Notes: generated from the sequence alone by a model not told the origin. DNA of 64,000 nucleotides from Nannochloropsis salina CCMP1776 (GCA_004565275.1 SDOX01000091.1:62001-126000), one strand, 5' to 3'. Positions 11,401-24,010 are shown, counted from the first letter of the stretch. Numbers and translations: made by a program.

Positions 11401-14400
11401 CCCATGCAGGCGCCCAAGCTAGGAGGTAAAGCCGGAGGAGAGGAGGGAGCAGCAAAGTCCCACCCTTCTTCAACGTGACACAAGTCAATCTCCTCTTGTG
11501 GTACCACTCTTCGTCTGTTTTCCTTCCACGCCTCCATTCTTTGTGTGGTAAGTCGTGCCTCCCTTTCCTCATCGTTTTTCTGTTTCCCCAGCTGTTTCTC
11601 CTCGTCTTCTTGGTCCACTCCTGGTAGTATATTAACTGGGTCCTGCCATCGAATGGAACGCATAGCGATCCACGTTAGAAGTACACAGACTCCACATAGC
11701 ATAACGTTTATCACAGCGCCTTTCCATCGCCAAGTAGGAGAAAGCAAAAGCCCTCGCTGCTGCAGAATAGCATGCCCCACCGTTGATGGAGGGAGGGACT
11801 TGGGAATAAGGGGCGAGTATCGGGAACGGCAGAGGAACTCGTTGGTTGCGAGGGCTGTTGTTGGAAGAAAAGGAATACGGGGCATGAAGTCGAATCACAT
11901 TTAATGGATTTTGGCAAGAGAAAAAGACCGGGAAAAAGACATGGGGAGGACAGAGGTAAAAAGGGTGAAAGAGAGGAGCTCGGCCAACCTTGGTAGCAGT
12001 AGAAGATTGGATCGATCCACATGATCCAAGCAAAGCTATGCGGCATGGCGGTGCGGGGAATGATGAAACCAGAAAAAAGAAGAAAACTAAAGACAAAGAT
12101 TCCCGCCATCGCCCCGACCACTGTAAGGGAAGGACACAAGAAAGCTGTGCCTCGGAAAAAAGCCATCATGGCCCAACCAATCGCCATCAGATTGAGAAGG
12201 AAAATTCCAAAATGCTCGCTGCTTTCCCATATATCTTGCCCTCCTCCTTCTCTACCTCCGGCTCCCTCATAAAAGCCGGTGCAAAAGTAGACGAATGACC
12301 CGAAAAGGAGCGAATCTATCACCACGAGAGGAAAGCCGACCAACGTCGAGGCAAGAAGTGCGGGAAAACATGTGAAGAACCCAGCCTCGCGCTGCTTGTA
12401 AAAAAGTGGGCGGGCGTTGAAGTAAGAAGGAAGGGCGGCTGTTGATTGGAAGGCAATCGTCAAAATAGTTTGGTAAAGAGCGCCGAAGATTGTAGAGGGG
12501 AAAGCATTCATGCCGATTTGAAAGTAGAGAAAACCGGTAATAACCCCGAGTACGATGGACCGGAGAAGGCGGGTGCAGAGAAGAGCAGTATCGCGACAGG
12601 TAAGAAGGGCGTCTCGATGGAGGAGAAGGAGGAAAGAAGAGAAGGAGCCGCAAATGGAAAAGGGGCACCGCTCATGCTTTGTCCAGGAAGACAAGATATG
12701 GGAAGAAGGAGTAGGAAGAGGGGAAGAGGACGAGAGGGACATAGCGAGCGCGCGGCCGTAAGAAGACGTGAGGAAGGCAGATACAAATTCATCGGTGCTG
12801 GTGGGAGAAAGAGGTTGAAGTGCAGGGACCGTCGTTGAGAGGAGTTGAGAGCTGGGTGACGACGCTCTATGTCTCGATTTGATACTTTTATTGTCTTGTG
12901 TTGATGGGATCGTCAGGCAGGCAATCACGAAATCTGTTGCCCCTACATCTTCCTGCCTGGAAAAGCACAGGTCGAATTCGAAATAATTTGATACGGCCGT
13001 TGCGGCTCCTTGGAATACCAGTCGTCCTTCTCGGAGAACAAGCACCTGGTCGAAGAGAGGGAGCAGCTCGGGTGCGGGTTGAAGAAGAGAGATGACAGAC
13101 GTGGTATGGAAGTTCTTCGACCAAGCACGAAGGGTTTTCAGAATGTCCAGAATGGAGGCCGAGTCCAAGCCGTTAGAGATCTGCGAATCATTGAGACAGA
13201 GATGTATATTTCAATGAGAACTCGAAGTGAAGATTGTGCACGGGGTCCTTTTTTGTGTATCTGCTTGCAACTACGTCTATGTAAATCTCGCGAAAACACT
13301 TTGCACACGCAGCGCCACGATCCCTGTCTCTCTTCTCTCCCTTGTTTACCTCATCAAAACATGTAACGGCATAGTCGCCCATAAGCGCCTCTCCCAAGCT
13401 CACACGTCGACGTTCCCCGCCACTTATACCTCGACTGGAGACGTCCCCTACTCGTGTATGCTGACAAGAATTCAAATGTAGGAGAGAAAGGATCAAATCT
13501 GTGCGATGGTTTGCGAGAGCTCGACGGAGAGACGGTCGAAGGAGATGATGATGAGAAGGCAGATCTCTAGAAGAAGAAGTTGAGGCGGAGGACGGCAAGG
13601 GGGCCGGAAGGAGCCGGGACAACAGTGATGAATAAAGGGGGGTAGAAGAGGAGTGGCAGAGCGCTGCGAAATGGGACGACGCCAGGTATGCGGCATTGGG
13701 AATAGGAAGAAGGCAAGCGCCTGCGAAGAGGAGGGTTTCTCTTACGGTGAGGAAAGGGGACAAGACATCAGACGCGCCAACGAAACAAGCGAGTGAAGGA
13801 AGATGGAAGGGACGTGAAGAAAGCGGAGATAAGGCAGCGACAGAAGCGGATACGTCGTTATAAGTGACTTGGCCGGTGATGCACTGGCTGCGAGGTACGT
13901 AAGGACGATGGCCGAAGGAGGTGCTCGAAGAAGATGGAATGATGCGTCCAGCAATTACCTTAAAGAGGGAGGAGAAAAGCGCGAAGTTAGAACACAAGGT
14001 TTGGAAGGTTTCAGGTGGCAGCACGAAGCATGTTTTCTGTTTCATACACCCTCGCCCTTTGCAAGATTTTTCATTATTTGATAGGAGAGTGACTTTTTTC
14101 AAAGCTCATTTCACTCCTTTCTTGCTCTCCCACCTGTAACAGCGAAGTTTTGCCTGCCTTGGCTCCTCCCAGAACCAAATGCATCTCGCTTGGCTCTAGT
14201 ACAGTCGAGATTTCTTGCAAAGCCGTTACTGTTTGCTTTCCACCACTTTTGCCTCTGGCACCACGCGCCATCCGGTAGAAGCTACTATTGTTGTTACTGA
14301 TCTTGCGAATAGTCGCGGTTACCTTTCCTCTCGTTGACCGCGTTGTTGTGTCTTCCATTCCGTTCTCTTCGCTGATCCAGCTTTGTGAGCATCTCTTACT

Positions 14401-14829
14401 CTTCAATCCGCCCATTGTCCACCTCACAAGCCCTTTCATCGGGTCTGCCACACTCTCCCAGACAGTGGGAAAAGCCTTGGTACGAAAACTTCTCGTATAC
14501 CTCACGGAAATGTGATGTAATTGTACAGTTGTCGGCGTCGTCGAGAGTCCCTCTGGTCCTCCCATACTGGCAGATAAATGCGCGAAATACGCGTTGATAT
14601 CAAATGAGGGGGACACGGGGGCAGATTCAGAGATCTCAACGCTGTCCTCGCTGCAAAGAGAATTTAAAGACTGCAAGAGGACACGGAAAGGTGTAAGAGG
14701 GAAAATGGAACGAGTGGGTTTTGCGGAAGAGAAGAACATCTTGCCAAAAAAGCTTACACTTCCAAATCTTTTCACATTATTGCACGCGACGTTGTTTTCC
14801 TCCTCTTCCACCTTGGTAGCTCCGTACAT
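8487..14829 (-). pseudogene. Full-size PDR-type ABCG transporter, copy 1, frame broken
   Basis: This is a near-identical twin of the gene at 47621-53958, with the same order of two ATP-binding and two membrane halves. Exons on the minus strand are 14829-14134, 13958-13350, 13180-11989, 11854-10269 and 10069-8487, with GT-AG introns of 134-199 bp. The key difference is near 9720-9735, where this copy has 5 extra bases in an AG-rich run. After LPGIIPLEE the frame runs into a premature stop, so the last membrane domain is lost. All other exons remain open and the substitutions look scattered and mostly mild, so the break is recent or is an assembly error. If real, the truncated product would lack half of its membrane-spanning segments and is unlikely to be a working pump. 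Confidence 0.85.
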
Positions 14830-15439
14830 TTTGGGGTATAGTCATTTCTTCCTCTGCCGTCACTTCAGGGCCTGTCCACGGGTCAAGGGGTCCGCCTTCA
14901 TCCTTAACGTGCCCGACTCCGTCTTCCTCTGAGATGACACTTTCATTCTTTGTGTACTGCCATGGTATCGTTAGATCTTCACGATGGATGCGCGTCATTT
15001 GTAAGGAGTGAGATGTGATGGTAACGGCTTCTCGTCAAATCTACCACCCCTGGCTACGAACGTCCCCGTGTAGTCTTGCTGTTTTAATAGGTAGTATAGT
15101 ATCCTTTGCAAAAAGGATTTGCAGTAAATGATGACGTTAGTGGGTTTTATACCTGACGCCAATCTAGGTTCGATAACCCTTCCCCTACCTTCTTTATCAC
15201 GATGCGTGCGGCGACACTCAGGAAGCAGCAAAGGAGAGAAACGGAGAAGAAAACTCCTTCTGTGTATGTGTTTGGATAATTGTGTGCCTGAGTGCATGAA
15301 AAAGAACTTTCGGTATAACCAAGTCAGACCTAGCAGTAAATTTATCATAATTGCTTTCACTTTGAGACTTCAGATTCATGCATCGATATGAAGAGGCTAG
15401 GAAGGTAGAAGAGACCGCGCCGTACGACGTATTATTTAC

Positions 15440-16200
15440 CCAGAAGCGGGGCACATTTTTCTTTTAAGCCTTGTTTGAACATCGAAAGAAGATTGATTGG
15501 CTCCAAAATGTCCAAGAGAATATTCGTCTAACTGATTCAACCGCATTGTCGATTCTATCAATATGTGTAGGCACCCGCGAGCTCTCTCTCTGGCTGCATC
15601 ATCGACGCACATATCGTTGAAGGCACATTACTACCAAGTTCAATCATTCGTCAAATTTTAACAATTAATGAAATTGAAATTATTTTAAGATATCGGAGCA
15701 CAAAATCACTCAGACAATGCTTTGATATCACTGAAGGAAACTTATTGTGATAAGCATCAACGCGTCCCCAGTTTGCATCAAAAAATATACAAGCTCTCGT
15801 TAGGGTTATATTGACCGCTGACTGGGACAAAACATAGCAAGCGGAAAATTACGGCAATGTTTCTGGCTCGATGAAAAAATATGGGAGAAAGAAAGCGTCT
15901 TCACCACCCATCAAAGATACGTCTCCGGTCGTGAAGGGATCAAAGGTTTTGAATATTCGCTCTTTTTCGGGACTCATCTTCAACGTATCCCAAACCTGAC
16001 CGGGATAATAGTATTCCTGAAATCTGAGGTACGCGCCCGTTCTAGCCCTTGCAGAGCAGCTTGATAGTAACATAAACGACAATAATAATTCATGACGCAT
16101 TTTTCGTGAACCTTTCGAAGAACCATGCCACTGGACGCATTCTGTTCCAAACCCTTCACGTGAGATCCCCTTTTTATAATAAACCATTGCAGGCGTATAA
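15440..16200. repeat. Dispersed element R1, copy A
   Basis: The segment starting at the cagaagcggggcac stretch and running past the KERIF motif occurs again at 54570-55320 and, tandemly next to that, at 55430-56060. The third copy is clearly more diverged. The element's function is unknown and no transposase or terminal inverted repeat was seen. Confidence 0.7.
15849..16100 (-). CDS. Putative small secreted protein, 83 aa, in a repeated element
   Basis: The ATG at 16100 starts MRHELLLSFMLLSSCSARAR, which looks like a signal peptide. About 60 residues follow, containing SPEKERIFK and ending in FIEPETLP. A longer start at 16187 adds 29 residues and hides the signal-like stretch. The homologous frame in the copy near 55069-55227 loses 2 bases just after KERIF and stops. 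A third copy near 55.9 kb is more decayed. Coding status is uncertain: it sits in a threefold repeat and has no recognised family. Confidence 0.3.
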   Translation of the reverse strand: MRHELLLSFMLLSSCSARARTGAYLRFQEYYYPGQVWDTLKMSPEKERIFKTFDPFTTGDVSLMGGEDAFFLPYFFIEPETLP

Positions 16201-16399
16201 GAATCTCATCCTTCCATATCTATCCCATCCTCCGTATTTTCTTGCTGTCCCCATTTTGGCTCTACCTGCTTTATTTCTGTCCTATGTTCGACGGCTCGTG
16301 GGGCATAGCTCCTGCTTGTACTTTGTCTCGGGTCGCGGAAAGTTCTCGATGGTAATCCGGTAGACGAGAAACAGAGGTGAAGACAAAGCAGCAAAGCGT

Positions 16400-17555
16400 G
16401 CAAGTTTTCAAAATTTTGCAGTAGTGGATAGCGATTTTATCAAATAAACGTTTTCCTTTATCACTTTTCCATTTCTTGTCCTCAAGTCACCAGGAGCATT
16501 GCTAGACCCAAATACAAGTTCGTGAACATATTTCAATTTATAGTCAGGCGTCTGATAGCAGCAAAACCCTTGCGGCAGTTCTAATGAAGGACGTACATGA
16601 GGGACTCCTTATGGCTTTTAATAGCATCGATTCTGATTTTGAGGCGAGCTTGCGTTGCTTCCCTATCCAATCATGAAATCCTGCCCATCTACTAAAAATG
16701 AGCTTGTTTGTTAAACGACGGAAAATAATGAGTCCTCATCTTTCAAGACAACTGACGAGACCATTGGGTGCTCTGGCACATTCTTGTGTCTTCGACCTAG
16801 AACTTCCCTGACTGCCGCCTTATTTCGTTATAGAACATGACATTGATGTCATTCCCATGCTCTCCATGTACACGACGCGTCCTGCTTTCCTTCTTCCGCC
16901 TTTTCTTTTTCACTCAAATTTCTTATCCCTGTTCCTGGCATCGCAGCAAATTAGACTCGCCGCTGAATTATTGGGACTCAATTAATAATACTCTTGTGCG
17001 AGGCTTGATGGAAGAAGAAAAGTAACAATAATAAGGCCGATAAAAGAAAGAAAAAGCCTTGATATCTATGCGAAACAAAGAGGCATTTGCTGAGGCAGGA
17101 GGTAAGTACATGCAGAAATAGAGAATGAAAGTAAAATAAGTGAAAACAAACTTACAAACCATTTCCTTTAAACCTTCAACACGTGAGCGGCGTGTACCCT
17201 GTGCATGGCTGTAGCCAGTACTTCACGTCTCGTCTGATTACGCTGGACGAGATTTTTCATGTGTATTTGATATTGTGGAACGAAATGAGGTAGCTCGGGA
17301 AGTGAAAGGCAAAACAGGAAAAGGAGACGTGGAACTCGACAGCCAAGACTGTCGAGATGAGCTGAGAGTCATTTTCCATTTTCATGATTACAGTGACTTT
17401 TTCATTATTATATCACTGTTCCTCTTCAGTGGTTGAAATCATAACCTCGTCCCATGCCCTCTTATACTAATCCCATCATCTCAAGGCATATTTGAGCGTA
17501 CACTTGTTGTCCCTATGCTGTCTTTTTTGTTCATATTTGAATTTGCTACCATAGA
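16400..17555. other. No supported gene
   Basis: A/T-rich sequence with short open frames only. Nothing recognised. Confidence 0.5.
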
Positions 17556-17559
17556 AAAT

Positions 17560-18110
17560 GCTCTCAATTGCCACATCTTTATAATTCCTTTCACTTCTCA
17601 GCAGGAAATGTAAAGTGATTATTTGCGTTACCGGAGATGCTTCTGTGGCTTCTTCAGCTCTAACTTCAGGTACGTGCCAGCTGCTTTTGTTGCTACCGAT
17701 GCAGCAGCCAATGCTTGCCTAGCTAGCGTCCTTCTTTTATGCTACAGCTTATGTCTCGGAAATATGAGATTGGTATTTTGAATTTATGTGGTGTTCCAAT
17801 CTTACCGCGAGGGAGTCAAAAGGGGTAATTCAGAAGATGCCACCAAGGACACAGAAGGGCCTGGAGAAGCAGGCAAGTGCGGGATTTTCTGCTGCTGCTG
17901 GACACGCTGTGAGGACGAAGCCCCCGAAAGGAGGAAGCAAGGTGGAGCAAAAAGGAGGGAAATATATTTATCGAAGCATCGCGGCATGGCGCGAATGCTT
18001 GACGTACAACACAAGATGGCGGAAGAGCCTTTGTCAAACTCGGTGCTAAAGCAGCGGCGTCTTAGTCAGAATCAATTGTCGTTTTGCCTCCGGTAAGGGG
18101 CATATTTGGA
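17560..18110. repeat. Diverged third copy of the Gln-rich gene's 3' flank
   Basis: This stretch aligns by eye with 22640-23090 and 38330-38740. They share gatgcttctgtggcttcttc-like and cgcccgaaaggag-like stretches in the same order. Unlike those copies, it is not preceded by the 3' end of the Gln-rich gene. Short plus-strand frames here (for example EGPGEAGKCGIFCCCWTRC) are echoed in the 38.6 kb copy, but with disagreeing lengths, so I do not call a gene. Confidence 0.55.
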
Positions 18111-20020
18111 GGGGATGCCTTCAGAAAAGCGAAGACAGTTGAATTAAGCATTAAGCGGCTGAAGACATCTCGCTTTCGAGACCCTGATGATAAGCGCATT
18201 AGCCTCATGCTAATTGAAGTCGATTTTATACAAACTCGTATAGTATGCCAATAGGCCATCAACCAGACATGCACGCTCTTTGCACGTCTTTCCTAACCCT
18301 TTGTCCCTGGTCTTTAAGGGGGTTAGCCCGTACTTGCCTGCCCCTGTTCCTTTTTTGAACATTTGTTGCTCATGACGACGGAGGACTTTGGCTTTGCATG
18401 TATTTTAGGGTATGGTGATCAGGAAGTGATGACAAACCGATTAAAGCATATCTCTTGTTCAATGAATGGAACCAGTACACTCCTCTCGAAACCTAATCGG
18501 CCAACCCGAGATAGAGAAGTCACAAAGCAAGACAATTCTGGTTCAATACACTACTTCCGTCTCAAGCTTGTCAGGCTGCTGCCAATGGGAGAACATGGAT
18601 GATCTAGTCGAACACGACGCATGTGAGGCTTCTACTTTCGTCATCGGATCGTATTTAGGCGTCGAAAAGCCCAACATGCTGCTTCGTTCAAAATAAAGCG
18701 GTGCAACAACACTTCTTATGCTCGTCCGTTAACAATATGGTCAGATTGATTTCTCGGTAATACCACCCATAACGCTTTCTCAGTGGTATGCCTAGGTGAT
18801 GTCGTTTTGAAGATAGCTTGCAACAGACAGGGGATACCCACTCAGCTGACGAATATTCATTCCATTCGGGTCAATTATCCTTGTGGTGCTAGACTTAGCT
18901 ATCTCGGGAAAAAAAATGCGGAAGCTTGGAAACAACATTTGAGTAGCAAGCGTCTGCATTTATTAGAATGTGGTCAAGCTTTCAAGATTGTTTTGTGGTT
19001 CTCAGTGTATCCTGTTATTGTGGCGTAGATTCCGTCGAACATGACGCATCTCGGGCTTCGACCCTCGCCATCGGCTTAATTCGCTCCCCAGCGGCTGGCC
19101 CATTCGAGTCCATGAAGGACATGTCGAAGGAGTAACTCTAGCATGAAGCTTTACTACCATAATTTGCAAAATGATTTGGTGTATTCCTCATCATGCACGA
19201 TGACCTTAATCGTCTTCGCGTAATTCTTTCCTCCCATTTTCTGTGGGCCGAAAACTAGCACAGCGCACACGACACGGCACGCCATCTTGTAAAAATAATC
19301 CTATATTCTCCGTCCTTCACGCATGAATTTGCCACATGAGCCTTCCTCTTCAAAGTTTAAATCATGCAGGAGCTGCTATATGTCTAAGGTAATTCAGAGT
19401 CCTGCAATTTCTACTTCAAGTTCTCTTTCGTTTTCTCGGGACCGGCAAATGCCGGGTTGCGAATTTGTTGGATTTTGACCTTTTTTTTTTGTGCTTCATT
19501 TTGCACTGACTCAATTGAATAATTAACAGCTTATAATAAAATCAATGGACACCACAGCACAGATGCGATATAAGTCTCCCCTGCAAACGGTAAGGATTGA
19601 TACTAACGCTAGCATGCTTTTGCCTTACATATTTACGAACGAAATGATATATCGAGGTATAAGAGCGCTTCAAGATGTGCAAAATGTCCAGTACCTACTG
19701 ACAATGTGCTAGCTTTTGAGAAAAAAACTACATTTGGCACACCTCTTTTGTCAAACAGGGCAACTCAGAAAATTAACGTGCGTGCCATTTGGCTCCGTTT
19801 CATAATAACCACAAATTTAAATAGATGCTTCCGACTATGTCTGCCATGCCTGCCACGGATTCACAAAAATACTTTTGTTGCTGGTGAGAAAGGGAAAAGA
19901 GGGATGAACGACACCGCCTTTTCAAGAAGGCGCCCTTTGCCTACCTTACTACCCTAAGGAACAAATATCACATCTTGACCAATTTGCAACACAGGGTGTA
20001 AATATGATAAGGGTTTGCAG
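18111..20020. other. Intergenic; contains a dispersed repeat at 18960-19210
   Basis: No supported gene. 18960-19210 recurs at 25555-25800 (shared taattcgctccccagcggyt and a following 130 bp, moderately diverged). A possible first exon of the next gene lies near 19827-19882 (ATGTCTGCCATGCC... ending in a GTGAGA donor), but its join to the following exon is not secure. Confidence 0.45.
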
Positions 20021-22480
20021 CTGGCAAGAGCAGGCAGCAATACAACTACGGAGGATGTAAGCGAAGACGAGGAAGGGGAACAAATCAAACGCCATGGGAT
20101 AGAGGTGACAGAAGCAGACAGAAATAGAAAGTCCGCCTGGGGCTTCTTGCTTGAAAGAGCACAATTAAATCTCATGGACTCCGGCAACATCTCCGATGGG
20201 ACTCGTAAAGATCTCAACAAGCGCGGACATGGCAACATTGAAATCGAAAATGATCCCGATTGCAGCCAAGAAGGTCGGATATTTCTTAGTGCGATTCTAG
20301 AGCGTGTGGACAGGCAATGCATGGCCAAAGCAACCTTCCAAGCCTTTAAGATGATGCAAATGCAAAGACCAGCGTGCTATGAAGGAATTAAATGGATGCT
20401 TGACTACTGGGGCAAGCTCTCCGACTTGTGTGGGAAGGACCTGACGCTTGGTCTGACAGCCGCTATAGCGGGAGCACTCAATGAGAGAGGTGGGGAGCTG
20501 AAACAGAAAGAAACTTCGGAAGTTCGATTCGATCCGCGTTTGGATTTATTAAGCAATAATTACAATGACTCAAAAAATGCTGCCAGTACAGCTCCCTCCA
20601 AAATACGATCAAAGCATAAGCAACATCCCGGACTTCTCTCACAAGAACTGGAAGCCATGCAGAAAGATGCTCAGAGACTTCGAACTTCTTCTATCTTCAA
20701 AAATCTTGACGATGGAAGGACCAGTCTTATGGTGTTTGAAGTCGATTCTCCAAAGGGCAATGTAGTAGCGGCCTGGAATCAGTCTTATCTGCATATTTTC
20801 CCCGACCCATGTTTCCTTCTCTATGAAGGTATAGCTCGTGGTTGCCTCCCTCTCTATCTATTGACGACATTCGTAGCTCATGATGACAGAGAAGCTTGGC
20901 TCCGCATGAACTTGCAAGCATGGTCTACATTTAACGCTTTTACCGCGGAAAAATGTCCGAAAGGAAAGTTAGAAGGGACGCGGGAACGGCGTCTACAGTC
21001 AGAATTTCTAAAACTTTGCAACCAGGACGGAGATATCTCCTTGTATTGGGTGCGCTTTTCTAAGGTGGAAAAAAACTGTGCCAATTATGAAGGGGATCAA
21101 AGGGCCTACATTGTCCTACGCGCTGAGAAGGTACCCTTTTCTCGGCACATCATCGATCAGCCCGAAAAGAAGAAAAACCGTAGCAAAACCAACCTCTTTC
21201 GGCAACGTCCCTCCCAAGACCTCTCCGCTACAATCAATGTGGCTGCAGAGTCATCATCATTACTTAATGACGTACCCAAAAAAATGCCGGGGAGTGGTAG
21301 CAGTTGTAAATTCACCACGTCGACAAGCAGCTTTCCCGGAATCGCGTCATTAGCCTGCGCTCCCTGCACTCATCTTCCAGTCACATCTTGCGCGGAGGAA
21401 GATTCTTTGTGCAGTGAACAGGAGAAGAATGCGGACTGTTACCCCTACCCTATCTCAAATACCTTTGAATCGTCTCTTAGCACTCCATCGAACTCAACAG
21501 TACCCTTCGCCTTGCCACTCTGTTCCTTGTCTACCTCCGTCTTCCTCGCTTCCCCGACTTACACTATACCTGCATGTCTTTTCGATATCAAAAACGACTT
21601 TCTTAGGAATATACTTTTAGCGGCTCAAAAATATGTCCCCGGTGTGAAACGAAAAGCGTCGAACGAGCTCCAATACTCCAGAGAAGGTTTAACGTCATTA
21701 AACTGGCTGCAGCGGAAAAGATCCCATTTGATAACAGCCCCGCTCCTGCCTGATGGAGACATTGTTGAAGATGGCATAGAGGATATGAGCACGATCCAAA
21801 AGCCGCAGCAACACACAAGTGAGCTGCAAAGGCTGTCCTCTCGTCGACCTAATTTATTACTGACGTTACCCTCCGATGTCTTCCCTGGCGGATGGGAATT
21901 GGAGCAACGAACACCGCCAGCCATTCTGCAACGGCAAAAAATGCAAAGTGTCGAGGAAGAGCACCACCTTCTCCTCAATGAAGCAAAAAGTAGACAACAA
22001 TTATTTGTTAATTATCTGACACAAGCCATGTCTGTCGAACAGCTACAACAGGAGCAGCTCTTGTATTCTCTGCCAGTAAGTGAACATCGACAGTATGGTT
22101 ATCAGTCGAATATTAAAAATCAACATGTGTCGTGCCTCTATCAGAACAATTTCCAACAAAATGAGCAGCAGCGAAGTGGTGGCCAGCTTACGCAGGAAAA
22201 GTGGTCTCAAATAATGTGGCGTGCGGACTCACATACAATGCGTCTCAACCAGACCCAAAATCCAGCACGGGAAGCAGAAGAACAGCCAAAAACTCATAGA
22301 CAACATTTGACTGTCTTACCTTCAGAGTCGCAGGAGCATTCTTCATCTGAGTCACAGCTAGGTGCGCTTCAAGACCGAAAGCCAACTAAGCCTTCTCCTT
22401 TCAAGAAAAGAGTAGGAAGCGGGCTCTACATGCTAAATGTGGCAGCCGGGATTCAAGAAGGCGAAACAGAAAAGAAATAA
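20021..22480 (+). CDS. Unrecognised Gln/Ser-rich protein of about 820 aa, 5' end uncertain
   Basis: The open frame has no ATG until 20174, yet the preceding codons look coding (SEDEEGEQIKRHG). The stretch tttgcag just before 20021 or gcag at 20034-20037 probably marks a splice acceptor, with an upstream exon still to be placed. Three regions follow. An N-terminal helical region (to about residue 170) comes first. Next is a compact domain at about 225-390 (SLMVFEVDSPKGNVVAAWNQ, HDDREAWLRMNLQAWSTF, LYWVRFSKVEKNC), whose strand pattern is faintly PAS-like. Last is a long low-complexity C-terminus rich in Gln and Ser. That composition would suit a nuclear or regulatory protein, but this is inference only. 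The final 200 codons and 1.4 kb of flank are duplicated at 37563-39570. The stop is TAA at 22478-22480. Confidence 0.65.
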   Translation: MARAGSNTTTEDVSEDEEGEQIKRHGIEVTEADRNRKSAWGFLLERAQLNLMDSGNISDGTRKDLNKRGHGNIEIENDPDCSQEGRIFLSAILERVDRQCMAKATFQAFKMMQMQRPACYEGIKWMLDYWGKLSDLCGKDLTLGLTAAIAGALNERGGELKQKETSEVRFDPRLDLLSNNYNDSKNAASTAPSKIRSKHKQHPGLLSQELEAMQKDAQRLRTSSIFKNLDDGRTSLMVFEVDSPKGNVVAAWNQSYLHIFPDPCFLLYEGIARGCLPLYLLTTFVAHDDREAWLRMNLQAWSTFNAFTAEKCPKGKLEGTRERRLQSEFLKLCNQDGDISLYWVRFSKVEKNCANYEGDQRAYIVLRAEKVPFSRHIIDQPEKKKNRSKTNLFRQRPSQDLSATINVAAESSSLLNDVPKKMPGSGSSCKFTTSTSSFPGIASLACAPCTHLPVTSCAEEDSLCSEQEKNADCYPYPISNTFESSLSTPSNSTVPFALPLCSLSTSVFLASPTYTIPACLFDIKNDFLRNILLAAQKYVPGVKRKASNELQYSREGLTSLNWLQRKRSHLITAPLLPDGDIVEDGIEDMSTIQKPQQHTSELQRLSSRRPNLLLTLPSDVFPGGWELEQRTPPAILQRQKMQSVEEEHHLLLNEAKSRQQLFVNYLTQAMSVEQLQQEQLLYSLPVSEHRQYGYQSNIKNQHVSCLYQNNFQQNEQQRSGGQLTQEKWSQIMWRADSHTMRLNQTQNPAREAEEQPKTHRQHLTVLPSESQEHSSSESQLGALQDRKPTKPSPFKKRVGSGLYMLNVAAGIQEGETEKK

Positions 22481-24010
22481 AAGAAGAGAACGGTTGTCTT
22501 TCTTACCTTTGTCGTTGCAATTTTCATCCGAAAGATCTTGGCCATTGAGAAATAAATTCTTTACTGTGAAGCGCTGCGCTCATCATCCCGAAGATTTTTT
22601 CGCGCGTAATTCCTTTGTCCTTATCCTATATGCTGAATTAATTTATCTTGTAATATGTTATGGTAGCACATGCTTTCATTTGCTGTCTTGGTGTAGCTCA
22701 TTTCTTTTTTCATACATTTTGTAAATGTGTTTACTTTGCGTAATGTAGATGTTTCTGTGGCTACTTTTGCTTCATCTGTAAGCACATGGCAGCTGCTGTT
22801 GTGATTATCGACGCACCAGCCACTTAGCCTGCTTATCACTCGTGCTATAGATTATGCTTGGGTAATATGATAGTGGTATTTTGAACTTGGTTTGTAGCTG
22901 AAGCATCCCCTTGCGGGGGGAGGAAGACGGGGGACACACACGATGCTGCGAAGAAAATTAGAGGGCTAGAAGAAGCAAGGAACTAGGAGATATCCTGCTA
23001 CTGCCGGATACGTAGCAAGGACTAGGCGCCCGAAAGGAGAAATTCAGGAGAGCACAAAGCAGGGAAGATTAACGAAGTTACCTTGGGGCACTCATTGATG
23101 CGGATTCTGATTTATATGGCCGCCGCAACTATTCCTCATTGAATTGGCACTGGTGCTAAGGAATTTATTATCAGTCACAAGGGAATTAATGACTCATGAT
23201 ATATGCCCGTCCCTTCTTACGTGCATCTACATAATTTGCCTTTTTCCATCAACAGACCACGAGTGCGAAGCAGCCGTGTCAATCATTCTCCGATCGTTGC
23301 TCTCTTCAATATCCTCCTCTCCCCGCACATAGGCGCGCTTCCTGCAGGCCCCTCATTTTCTGTAGGTAGAATTTGGATTTCCGTAGGCGTGCTTTCATAT
23401 TCTGGAGATGTGCTGTATGATAACTGTCAGGTCCCGCCCGTCCCCTGCCTACTAATAGCTCCTCGACGACCCCATAGGAAATTTCACGGCCGCACAACGG
23501 TAAAGCAAGGTCTTAGGGTATCGCTTGGAGCATATGTCAATAAATTTTCGTCAACTACTTTCTTCTTTATTTCGTTAAGCCTGTGTCACTTTTTAATGTA
23601 TCTGCGGTCGAGACAAGACGCCTCTTTTTCTTGGTGTAAGTTTTACCGCTAAAGCTTTGACCGTTCTCAAACTTCTGATTACAGTTGCCTTGTAGATAAT
23701 AGCTGAGTCTAGCTGCTTCCCACTGCTTGCGTGTGATGTGGAAAGTAAAGGGTACCGCAAGTCATGTAAATGCTACACAATGCCAGTTTTGCCAAATAAA
23801 GTCCTCTCATACCCTTTAAAGCCACAAGTGCTGGTAAGAGGAAAGGTGATAGTAATTGACAAAGCCTTCTGTGTGTAGAAGACTTAAGCGTTACACGGAG
23901 CGTGGAAGATTGTACCAGCAGGAAGACTCCTATGCATTGAAAAACGGAAGACGCTTGCATATCAAAATTTAATGCCCTATGATATCCAGAACATGAAATG
24001 CTTGGCTGTG
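21880..24010. repeat. Segmental duplication, copy 1 (partner 37563-39570)
   Basis: Direct repeat covering the 3' end of the Gln-rich gene and about 1.4 kb of downstream DNA, with frequent substitutions and small gaps. This is an old duplication, much more diverged than the ABC pair. 22481-24010 contains no other supported gene. Confidence 0.75.

Larger units (their letters stand above)
8428..16275. repeat. Segmental duplication, copy 1 (partner 47553-55430)
   Basis: Direct repeat at an offset of about 39.13 kb. I count only about 15 base differences across the ABC gene body, many of them clustered in the linker exon at 10.6-11.6 kb. Divergence rises in the upstream part (15000-16275). At the 3' edge identity drops sharply at 8428, beyond which only an older and more diverged duplicate continues. 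Confidence 0.9.

Noticed and set aside
12299-12320. A KERIF-like motif inside the ABC transporter exon (also near 51428)
   Set aside because: It has several mismatches and lies in a membrane segment read from the other strand; the resemblance is probably chance.
12446-12838. Plus-strand frames inside the ABC genes
   Set aside because: Shadows of the minus-strand exons; present in both copies only because the DNA is duplicated.
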